In this document: in pieces, positions 8,442 to 15,918 of the stretch
How positions within the stretch are numbered: position 1 is the first letter of the stretch
Layout: each line of letters starts with the position of its first letter
Assembly: GCA_029855935.1 (NCBI GenBank)
Contig: JAGSHN010000020.1
Coordinates: 62,001 to 126,000 of the forward strand
Origin: Candidatus Thorarchaeota archaeon
GTDB lineage: Archaea; Asgardarchaeota; Thorarchaeia; Thorarchaeales; Thorarchaeaceae
DNA: 64,000 nt
Reading direction: 5' to 3'
Translations under genes and position numbers: made by a program
The notes under the pieces: model-generated
Told to the model about the DNA's origin: nothing
Database searches by the model: none
What the model saw: the letters and a program-made list of their open reading frames with translations, nothing else

Positions 8442-10226
8442 CTAGTATCCCGGACGCAGAACAGGCAACGTAATGCGGAAATGAGCGCCCTCACCGGGTG
8501 CCGTGTCAATCAACTCTAGGTCACCACCGAGGGAACGCAGTATCTCTCGGCTGAGGTAGAGTCCGAAGCCGCCTGACGACCTCGTTGAAACACCACGTGC
8601 GAACAGCCTGTCACGAATCGACGGGTCCACACCGGGGCCGTTGTCCTCAACGTCGATATAGACCACATCGTTGCTCTCAAGCCGAGCAGTAACAGTCACC
8701 TCGGGTCGGCTTGTACCGTGCATTACACTGTTTCGTATAAGGTTCTGGAGGACCATAGGCAAAAGCGAACTCCCCGCCACCATCACGTCCTTCACCTCAG
8801 ACACGTTGACCCGAAGGACAAGCCCCGGATAGGTTGAACGAGCCCAGCGTACGACATCGCACACAAGATCGAGGAGGTTCTTGATCCCCTTCTCAGACGG
8901 CTTTCCGAAGGCCTTTATCACCTCCAAGGAGCGCTCGAGCACGGTGTCGCAGGTATTGATGAGCTCCTCAATGGCGGCGATATCACCACGAGCAATGAGC
9001 TGTCGGCCCAGGTCCAGGTTTGACAGAAGTAGTGCTATGTCATTTGTCAAATCGTGGCGTAGGACGGAGGCATAGAGCTTCAGCTCCCGATGAGCCTGCT
9101 CGCGTTCCAGCTGTGCCATCTTCTTCTCAGTGACATCACGGCAGACGAAGACTATACTCACCTCGGTGTCACTGACGGCGACACCAGTGCTGACCTCCGC
9201 GAGGAATCTCGAACCATCTTTCCGCATCAGCTCAATCTCCCTTGGCTGCTTGCCTCCCGCCTGGTTTCCACGAATGAGTGGCGCCAACAGACGCCGAATC
9301 TCACCCCGACTCTCGGTGGGCACCACCAGTTCAACTATCGACTTTCCGCTGGCATCGTCGACAGAGTATCCAAATAGTCTCTCTGCGGCAGAGCTCCAGA
9401 ACTGGATTCTGAGACTCGCGTCAACTATCGCGATCGCATCGCTAGACGCTATGGCTATGGCCATGAGCCGCATACGTTCGCGACGCAGTTCCGCGGTCAC
9501 TCTCTCTCTATCGGTGACGTCAATCACTGCGGCAGAGGCGAAAGACAATGTCTCGTCCGTTGCACGCGGTACCGCGTGAATCTCCAAATGCCGGATGGTT
9601 CCCTGCCGTGTGCGTACCCGAAGCGTGTAGGTAGATGAGCGTCCTTTCTTGCGGAGGGCGGTCTGCTCGTGAAGAAGTGTCCGATCCTCGGGAAGCACAA
9701 ACTCCGTGAGGGGTCTGCCAATCAGCTCCTCAAGATCGCGTTCGACCATCTTGCAGAATGTGGAGTTCGCGTATAGGATGTGCTCTTCAAAGTCTGCTAT
9801 GAGAAATCCAATCGGAAGGTGCTCCATCTCCTTCAAGAAGTCAACATATACCGGGCGACCATCCGGACCCACTATTGTGCCCGTCTTTGGAACTCCTACA
9901 GCAGCAACAAGGCCGCTCTCTCTGTCAATCGCCCATACACTCCACGCCAGCCCAAGCCGCGACTTACCCAAATGTAGAGTGGTCTGCACGTGACCAACAT
10001 CTGACTCTCCATCAGCAATCGGGCGGATAGCCTCACCAAGAGAGCCACTCTCCCAGATTCCATCAATGTCCTCTAGTGTCTTGAGAGAACGCCCCCGTCG
10101 AGCGCGTCGGATGAGCTTCGCGAGCGGCTCGCTCACAAAGCCTAGGTCCCCCCCACGAGAGACCACCAGCATCATCGGGGCTCCCGTTGGCAGGTCCTTT
10201 GCACAATCAGCAGACCTTGATTTCAT
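8442..10226 (-). CDS. soluble PAS-domain histidine kinase
   Basis: 594 residues without membrane segments, so a cytoplasmic sensor. An N-terminal 110-residue region may be a divergent PAS; a PAS domain follows at about 130-250 (LPIGFLIADFEEHILYANSTF) and another at about 255-375, each closing with the typical D-V-T-(D/E) motif. The dimerisation helix carries the phospho-His in ASVLRHDLTNDI (about residue 393). The HATPase has the N-box LQNLIRNSVMHG, G1 VEDNGPGV and G2 GGFGLYLSREI. All catalytic boxes are intact. It is convergent with, and 14 bases from, the receiver gene, a likely phosphotransfer target. Confidence 0.92.
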   Translation of the reverse strand: MKSRSADCAKDLPTGAPMMLVVSRGGDLGFVSEPLAKLIRRARRGRSLKTLEDIDGIWESGSLGEAIRPIADGESDVGHVQTTLHLGKSRLGLAWSVWAIDRESGLVAAVGVPKTGTIVGPDGRPVYVDFLKEMEHLPIGFLIADFEEHILYANSTFCKMVERDLEELIGRPLTEFVLPEDRTLLHEQTALRKKGRSSTYTLRVRTRQGTIRHLEIHAVPRATDETLSFASAAVIDVTDRERVTAELRRERMRLMAIAIASSDAIAIVDASLRIQFWSSAAERLFGYSVDDASGKSIVELVVPTESRGEIRRLLAPLIRGNQAGGKQPREIELMRKDGSRFLAEVSTGVAVSDTEVSIVFVCRDVTEKKMAQLEREQAHRELKLYASVLRHDLTNDIALLLSNLDLGRQLIARGDIAAIEELINTCDTVLERSLEVIKAFGKPSEKGIKNLLDLVCDVVRWARSTYPGLVLRVNVSEVKDVMVAGSSLLPMVLQNLIRNSVMHGTSRPEVTVTARLESNDVVYIDVEDNGPGVDPSIRDRLFARGVSTRSSGGFGLYLSREILRSLGGDLELIDTAPGEGAHFRITLPVLRPGY

Positions 10227-10409
10227 AGTCTTGCCCCCAGCGCGAACGTCGTCCTTGTAGACGACAATCCAGGGTACCTCCTACCCGTATCCAGTGTAGT
10301 GCCCACAGCAGGCCTTCGCCGAATCCAGTCGGTGGATACTGAAGGCGACCCACTTGGGAGAGGTTGTCGGCCAACTAATAACAATTCCTCTGCCGCGCGA
10401 GCAGCAGAC

Positions 10410-11336
10410 TCACACAGGACGGGTAGGACGGCTCATCCCCCCTATCTCCATCTTCTTCCACTCAACCTCGTCTCCGAGCTTCAATAAGACAGAGTACAGC
10501 TCCTCGGGCTGGACGCCCAGTTTGTTGCTCACCGCCTCCAGGGACCGGGAGCCATTGCATAGCATCCGTGCACGTTTGAGAAGCCTATACTCTCGTTCCC
10601 TAAGCCCAATCAGGTCGAGAAAGGCATCGAATCTCTCGTCGCCCTGTCGGATTGATGGACACAACCTGTAGACATCCACAACACCCCATATTGCGAGGAA
10701 CTCGACCACCTTCATGATAGTGTCGACATCCATCCCGACATGCGAGGCGATGTCCTTCAGAGTTCGTTCTCCATCAATGGCGTCGATTACGCGTCCGCCG
10801 CCGGGAAATGTCCTGTGGAACTCGTCGATCAGCTCGGCCGATTCCTGAAAGAGTGTGAGTGCCTCCCTGTTGACAACAGGCACAACAAAGGGCCCCAAGT
10901 TCGATGTGACAAGAAGCAGCCCCTCGTAGTAGTTGACGGCCCGGTGGATCTCGGTCTCAAAGTCTGAGAAGGCCTCCTCAATCATCACCGGAGAATCGAG
11001 AACATCCTCGTACCGCATCAGGAACTTCCTTCCCAAGTCGCGGAGGATGGCACGCAAGATGTGAACAGGAGCACCAGAGTCGACTAACAGAACGAAAAGA
11101 ACATTCTTCCCAGCCTGTTCGTAGAGTATCTCCGATCCCTTGAAGGAGAGGCTCTGAACCGACCGCTCACCAAACTCCGATGCGAAACTCGTTATGGCGC
11201 TGAGAAAGCCCGAGAGTAGCTCATTCAGCCGGCGGGCACCTGTGAATGAGTAGTGGAATACTGGCACACCACCGCCGGCAATGACCATGAACTCTTGGAC
11301 CTTCAGTCGACCTGACAAGGCTACTGTCTCCATCAT
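10410..11336 (-). CDS. longin/roadblock-like protein with C-terminal winged helix (paralogue)
   Basis: 308 residues. The N-terminal half (EFMVIAGGGVPVFHYSFTGARRLNELLSGF…) aligns by eye with the start of the 5438-6748 protein (EIVIIRNTGIPLFRYSTGGPHKIDEVIAAF), including the helix LRDLGRKFLMRYEDVL. The C-terminal half contains TLKDIASHVGMDVDTIMKVVEFL, a winged-helix-like stretch, and a closing EREYRLL segment shared with the paralogue. It lacks the paralogue's middle alpha/beta region and no ATPase gene adjoins it. A minus-strand TATA-like element at 11362-11353 would place transcription start at or beside the ATG, suggesting a leaderless mRNA. The GTPase-regulator relation is inference. Confidence 0.75.
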   Translation of the reverse strand: MMETVALSGRLKVQEFMVIAGGGVPVFHYSFTGARRLNELLSGFLSAITSFASEFGERSVQSLSFKGSEILYEQAGKNVLFVLLVDSGAPVHILRAILRDLGRKFLMRYEDVLDSPVMIEEAFSDFETEIHRAVNYYEGLLLVTSNLGPFVVPVVNREALTLFQESAELIDEFHRTFPGGGRVIDAIDGERTLKDIASHVGMDVDTIMKVVEFLAIWGVVDVYRLCPSIRQGDERFDAFLDLIGLREREYRLLKRARMLCNGSRSLEAVSNKLGVQPEELYSVLLKLGDEVEWKKMEIGGMSRPTRPV

Positions 11337-11352
11337 TGCTCGGAGAAATCAT

Positions 11353-11362
11353 CCAATAAAAG
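11353..11362 (-). promoter_or_regulatory. TATA-like element for the longin/winged-helix paralogue
   Basis: On the minus strand this reads CTTTTATTGG, about 25 bases before the ATG at 11336/11333, which fits a leaderless start. Confidence 0.4.
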
Positions 11363-11487
11363 ATATCTGCACGGACTTTGAACGGCGACAGGTCAGATAT
11401 CCGGCTCTGCTGTGTGGGAGAGGCAGTTCAGCCGAGAAACTGTCATATTGGTCAAGCGTCAAGGTTGCATCGCTTCCAAGACAGACG

Positions 11488-13125
11488 GTGAAAGAAGTGC
11501 TTGAGTATAGAGAGTTCCCGACAAGAAAGGCAATCAGTCACATCGCATTTGCACCGCTGTACGCACTTCTCATCAGGGTCATCTCGCTGGTCACTCAGGG
11601 CCGGCTCTTTCCCGGCCTCTCCTTGCAGCAACATCTGGTATTCTTGGCTCTGGGGATTGCGGCCGCTGCACTGACACTGGCAGTGACACCGCTATTGATC
11701 CCCAGGCTCCGATCTCTCTACGTGATGATGGCCGCTGTGGGCCTGTTCGTATCCGTGAGTCATGCCGTCCTTCATCTGATCACATTGCCGCCCGACCTCA
11801 CTTGGTACTACCGTGCGTATGTTGTCGTCTCGGCCTTCGGCGGACTCGTTCTCGTGATGAACGCCCAGACCGTGGGACTCAATGAGACAGTTGTGATCAG
11901 ATATCGCGGCAGAATTGTCGGCCTGCTCTTCGCTCTGACACTCACGCTACTCTTCGTCTACTCTGCTCTCGACCAGCTCGGACCCGACGGACTGCTCGAC
12001 GGCATCAGCATTCGAGAGGCCGTGGCAATGGTCGGGATCATCGTGAGCGCTGTGGGGGCACCTTGGCGCTGGAAACGACACCCGCTAACGGTTGCCGAGG
12101 ACGTGCAGAGCTACGTCCTTCCGACTCTCTTCATTCTCGTCTCGTATTTCTTGTGGTATCAGGCGACAATGCTCAACATAAGGGACATCTTCGAGCTCGC
12201 GGGGGAGACCTTCATCTCGCTCGGTGAGTTCTCGGGCCTTGCGATGTACGAGCCTCTGTTTCTCGCCCTTGGTGTTGTAGTCGCAGGGCTTCTCGCCGAC
12301 CTAAAGGGAAGAAAGAGAGCCTTTGACCTGCTCGTCTTGATGATGGGGATGATGGCAATCTTCAGCACGACCCTCTATGGTATCGAGAGCGTCGAGATCA
12401 CACCCGGGACGTATGAGATTCGCGTCATCCTCAACGCGCCAGCGCTGCTCGTCATTGAGAGATTCATAGAGGGCTACATGCTGTGCCTGTTCGTCATGCT
12501 CATCTGGTCCGAGGTAGGATCACCAAAGACGAGATCGAAGAGAATCGCGATGGTCTGGTCCTTCCTTCTGGCGTATATGACAGCCTTCTGGGTGCTAGGC
12601 ATAGGAGCGTTCGGCATCCAACCACCCTTTGCGATAGCGCTGTACGGACGCGAGTTCGCCATCCTCACGGCGCTCGTGGGTCTGTATCTGAGTGCCAATG
12701 TACCAGAGGTGCTGGGAAGGGAGGTGGAACTGGAGTCCCTCTCCCTCGACTTTGACGAAGAACTGGTGGAGGACACTGTCGAGGCACTGGTGGGCTCTGA
12801 CGAGTTCGAGTCAATTCTCAGCCAGCTTGAGGTGATGAACGGAACAATCGAGACCCCTGACGGACCTGTCAACGTTATGGGTGAGGAGTTCGACAAGTAC
12901 CTCCCGCTCCGCGCGATTCCCGGCATAGGCGTCAGGATGGAAGAACGCCTCAAGAGAGCCGGGTATGCCAGTGCCGTGCAACTAGCAGGTGAAACTCCGG
13001 CTCGGCTTGCAGCCAAGATTGACGGCCTGACCAGACAGAGAGCGTCGAAGATTCTGGCGGCCACTCGGAAGGCAGTCAAGGAGACGCTTCAGCGCCTTGA
13101 GAGGGGGGACGGGTCGCAAGTCTAG
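11488..13125 (+). CDS. MFS-like membrane protein with C-terminal helix-hairpin-helix region
   Basis: About 545 residues. Roughly eleven to twelve hydrophobic helices fill residues 15-420; LLADLKGRKRAF resembles the loop 2-3 signature of the major facilitator superfamily. A soluble tail follows: an acidic segment (about 425-460) and then YLPLRAIPGIGVRMEERLKR…, a helix-hairpin-helix pattern (GIG turn) with a second one at KIDGLTRQRASKIL. HhH modules normally contact DNA or proteins, and joining one to a transporter-like body is unusual. The start is uncertain: GTG 11488 or GTG 11497 precede the first helix; upstream text overlaps a divergent gene and looks non-coding. The 3' end overlaps mtd by four bases, tail to tail. 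Confidence 0.75.
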   Translation: MKEVLEYREFPTRKAISHIAFAPLYALLIRVISLVTQGRLFPGLSLQQHLVFLALGIAAAALTLAVTPLLIPRLRSLYVMMAAVGLFVSVSHAVLHLITLPPDLTWYYRAYVVVSAFGGLVLVMNAQTVGLNETVVIRYRGRIVGLLFALTLTLLFVYSALDQLGPDGLLDGISIREAVAMVGIIVSAVGAPWRWKRHPLTVAEDVQSYVLPTLFILVSYFLWYQATMLNIRDIFELAGETFISLGEFSGLAMYEPLFLALGVVVAGLLADLKGRKRAFDLLVLMMGMMAIFSTTLYGIESVEITPGTYEIRVILNAPALLVIERFIEGYMLCLFVMLIWSEVGSPKTRSKRIAMVWSFLLAYMTAFWVLGIGAFGIQPPFAIALYGREFAILTALVGLYLSANVPEVLGREVELESLSLDFDEELVEDTVEALVGSDEFESILSQLEVMNGTIETPDGPVNVMGEEFDKYLPLRAIPGIGVRMEERLKRAGYASAVQLAGETPARLAAKIDGLTRQRASKILAATRKAVKETLQRLERGDGSQV

Positions 13126-13997
13126 TCATTCGGGCCGCCGCTGAACAGTGTTCTACGCTCCGAGATCTCGCCAGTCTTGCGATGGGGAGTCCTTGCAACA
13201 GTACCATGTGCCTTCTCCATCTCTCTGGCGGCGTCGGCCAACAGTGCGGCCGTGCGAAGCATCTCGTGAGCCCCAGCCACCATCAAGAGATACCTGTGAC
13301 GTTCCGCGACCTTGAAGCATGCCTGACTGGTGATAGGCGCAATCGCCTCGCAGATCTTGATTGCTGCATACGCCTTGGCCGCTGCGTATGGGTTCGTGAA
13401 GCCACCTGCCTTGACAACACGCTCGGCAGACACTTTCTCTGCGGGGAGGGAGATGTCCTGTCTTGCCCGCACCACGGAGATAGCCTCGTCAATCACACGC
13501 TGGAGGAACCTGACCAGTCCACAGGCGGAGAAGACCTTCAGCACGTCGGCGTTGAACAGTGTCATCTCGGTCGCGTCTAGGAACTCGGGCTTTGCTCCTA
13601 TCATCGGGTCCATAGGTAGCACGACGTACCCCTGCTTGTCAAGAACAGTACTGACTCTCTTGCCATCGGCATTCTTTCTCACGAAAGCCCTCAACCCGGG
13701 GCCGTCCGTTATGTTCAGGGCAGGAACGCCACTATCGTGCAGACGCGTCCGCACCAGGGTTGGTCCAGGAAGGGCAGCATTGGGACTCACCACCACGCAC
13801 AGGTCAGGTCCCCAGCCTATGGCAGTCTCGACGACGCCCTCGCAGTGCTCGGGCTCCATATGCGCCCCGGTGGAGAGGGACCTCACCTCTATGTCAGTGC
13901 GCGTTGCCCGTTCGTCCACTATGAGGTCTATGAGAGGAAGTGAGCCGATACAGCCCAGCTTCAGGAATGCAACTCTAGTCGGGAGTCCTGTCGTCAA
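13122..13997 (-). CDS. mtd: F420-dependent methylene-tetrahydromethanopterin dehydrogenase
   Basis: 291 residues, close to the usual 275-285 for Mtd, which interconverts methenyl- and methylene-H4MPT with coenzyme F420 in methanogenesis, methane oxidation or the archaeal Wood-Ljungdahl branch. The N-terminus VAFLKLGCIGSLPLIDLIVDERA, with STGAHMEPE following, is the family signature, and the C-terminal half carries KAGGFTNPYAAAKAYAAIKICE as in known Mtd. The start is TTG at 13997; no better codon lies before the conserved first strand. No other C1 enzyme gene is in the window. Its presence implies H4MPT-type folates and F420 in this organism. Confidence 0.93.
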   Translation of the reverse strand: MTTGLPTRVAFLKLGCIGSLPLIDLIVDERATRTDIEVRSLSTGAHMEPEHCEGVVETAIGWGPDLCVVVSPNAALPGPTLVRTRLHDSGVPALNITDGPGLRAFVRKNADGKRVSTVLDKQGYVVLPMDPMIGAKPEFLDATEMTLFNADVLKVFSACGLVRFLQRVIDEAISVVRARQDISLPAEKVSAERVVKAGGFTNPYAAAKAYAAIKICEAIAPITSQACFKVAERHRYLLMVAGAHEMLRTAALLADAAREMEKAHGTVARTPHRKTGEISERRTLFSGGPND

Positions 13998-14081
13998 TGC
14001 TCAGACCTGTAGTCTCGTCAGGAGGGATTATTGAAAACGCTTGTGGTCGACAGGCCACCGCACTGTGAGACCAAGCCAATC

Positions 14082-15023
14082 CTACTGCGTCTTCTCGGGC
14101 TTGCGCCACGAGGGGTTGAGGTGGTACGCAAGACCCGTCCCTGAGAGGAGGTCAAGAGCCGACAGCTCGCGAGCACAGGAGGCACAACGGAGGGTCACCC
14201 TGGGCTCGGGGGTCGCGGTGGAGCAGTCGTTGCAGAGCACCTCAATATCCAGTACTCTGATGCTGTCCACCGGGATAGGCCTTCTGCAGCCGGGGCAGGA
14301 TATCTCCTCGGTCTCGTCAACAATGACGCTCTTGAATGTCTTCCCACAGTGGGGGCAGTGAACGCCATAGACAACATATAGATTGAAGGAGCCGCACGAG
14401 GGACATCTCAGGTCGAGAATCATCTCGGTACTAGAGCACCTTGTGCACACAAACCTACGTCCCCGGCTCCGCGCAACGAGAATTCCTGCCGCAACAAGGT
14501 CCTGAAGCGTACGGTTGACCTCCTCGTCATCGCCAGGGAGGTAGCCCGCTGCGTCGGGATACTTATCAACTCCCTTGAACACGTGGTTCGGGCTCAACAG
14601 TGGGACTAGTCCGTCTTCCATTGCCTCAATGAGCCGCCGCACGCCCTTGCGTGCCAAGAGTTCGGCACGATCTGTCTGCCTCATCAGTTCTTGCAGCCGC
14701 TCGAAGGCCCTGGCAATCTCAGTGTCCCACTGTGTACTCTCAAGGTCCATCTCGTGGACGAGACGTAGCAGGTTTCTCTCAACGCGAGCCGGGTCGTCGT
14801 TGTCATCGAGAAGAACAGCGAGACAGTTGGGCTTGATCAGAACAGAGACCACAAGACCCCTGCACAGATTCGTATACCCAATCCGTGACTCCTGATGAAT
14901 GCCGTGGCCCATGAAGATTCTGAGGGCCTCCTCGCTCGTGATAGATGCACCCTCTGGCCATGACCGCCCAATCAAAGGGCCAAGGTTATCGTCCCACCAG
15001 ATGGAGTGCATCTCCCGAGGCAT
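14082..15023 (-). CDS. multi-zinc-ribbon protein, TackOD1-like C-terminus
   Basis: 313 residues. The N-terminal ~110 residues form an alpha/beta pattern (GLVVSVLIKPNCLAVLLDD, then helices) that could be a longin/roadblock-like domain. A helical linker leads to a likely winged helix (about 165-195, NRTLQDLVAAGILV). The rest holds five CxxC knuckles: FVCTRCSS, CPSCGS, CPHCGK, CPGCRR and CNDCS, plus a final CASC. The succession of treble-clef/ribbon motifs resembles the archaeal output module TackOD1, seen at the ends of signal-transduction proteins. The molecular role is unknown. Confidence 0.7.
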   Translation of the reverse strand: MPREMHSIWWDDNLGPLIGRSWPEGASITSEEALRIFMGHGIHQESRIGYTNLCRGLVVSVLIKPNCLAVLLDDNDDPARVERNLLRLVHEMDLESTQWDTEIARAFERLQELMRQTDRAELLARKGVRRLIEAMEDGLVPLLSPNHVFKGVDKYPDAAGYLPGDDEEVNRTLQDLVAAGILVARSRGRRFVCTRCSSTEMILDLRCPSCGSFNLYVVYGVHCPHCGKTFKSVIVDETEEISCPGCRRPIPVDSIRVLDIEVLCNDCSTATPEPRVTLRCASCARELSALDLLSGTGLAYHLNPSWRKPEKTQ

Positions 15024-15206
15024 GCGTTTGACCTCCTACAGACATGTGACGTGCATAGAAGCGATGGGACTTAAGACCATATTGTGCACGTATCACGTGG
15101 TGAGGACTGTCATATCACAGTCCCTTCGCTACTCTGACCGCAGAGTTTATCTTTGTTCGGACGGAGCGGGGCCAAACGCACGCCTACTAGTTGTGGTGGA
15201 GAGGTC

Positions 15207-15902
15207 TTGAACGGAGAAACAGTGGTAGACCTACGTTCTGTGACAAAGACCTACACGATGGGAGATGTCGAGGTACACGCGCTCAGAGGGGTCGACCTCA
15301 GGGTAGACCGAGGCGACAGGCTCGCGATAATGGGACCATCGGGCTCGGGGAAGACCACACTTCTGAACCTGATCGGGGCACTCGACAGGCCCACCTCAGG
15401 GAAGGTAATCATTGGAGGGACTGACATCACCACCCTCGATGAAAGGGCCCTGACGCAGATCAGGAGAGAGAAGATCAGTTTCATCTTCCAGTTCTTTAAT
15501 CTGATCCCGGTCCTCACTGCCTACGAGAATATCGAGGTGCCACTCATCATCGCCAATGTCGAGGAAGACAGACGCAGGGAGATTGTAAATGACCTGCTAT
15601 TGCTACTTGGCCTTGAAGACAGGGCGGACCACCTCCCCGACGAGCTCTCGGGGGGTGAACAGCAGCGCGTTGCCATTGCACGTGCGCTCGCAAAGGCTAG
15701 ATGGAGTCAGCATCCCGTGATCATCTTGGCTGACGAGCCGACGGGTGATCTTGACACAACCACCGGCGAGGAGGTCGTAAGGGCGCTTCTGGATGCCGTG
15801 GAGCACGAACACAGCACTCTGATACTCGTCACGCACGATCCCGAGGTGGCGGCCAAGATGGATCACACACTTGAGATTCGTGACGGCCGTGTGACCACCT
15901 AG
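15207..15902 (+). CDS. ABC transporter ATPase, LolD/MacB type
   Basis: 231 residues counted from the TTG at 15207, which has GGAG five bases upstream. It has Walker A GPSGSGKTT, the Q-loop FIFQFFNLIPVLTAYEN, the signature LSGGEQQRVAIARAL, Walker B VIILADEPTGDLDT and an H-loop at LVTHD. The sequence style (NLI/GALDRPTSG, TAYENIEVPL) is that of LolD/MacB/FtsE enzymes that power FtsX-type permeases rather than import. It opens a four-gene run with two FtsX-like permeases and a second ATPase, so it probably drives the permease immediately downstream, 16 bases away. A TATA-like GTTTATCT lies near 15145. Confidence 0.93.
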   Translation: MNGETVVDLRSVTKTYTMGDVEVHALRGVDLRVDRGDRLAIMGPSGSGKTTLLNLIGALDRPTSGKVIIGGTDITTLDERALTQIRREKISFIFQFFNLIPVLTAYENIEVPLIIANVEEDRRREIVNDLLLLLGLEDRADHLPDELSGGEQQRVAIARALAKARWSQHPVIILADEPTGDLDTTTGEEVVRALLDAVEHEHSTLILVTHDPEVAAKMDHTLEIRDGRVTT

Positions 15903-15918
15903 GGGAGGGAGTGAGGGG

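Noticed and set aside
10262-10285. A strong GGAGG upstream of the PAS kinase hinting at a longer N-terminus or leader peptide.
   Set aside because: An in-frame TAG precedes it and no usual start codon follows in the kinase frame; the possible 14-codon leader is too short to support.
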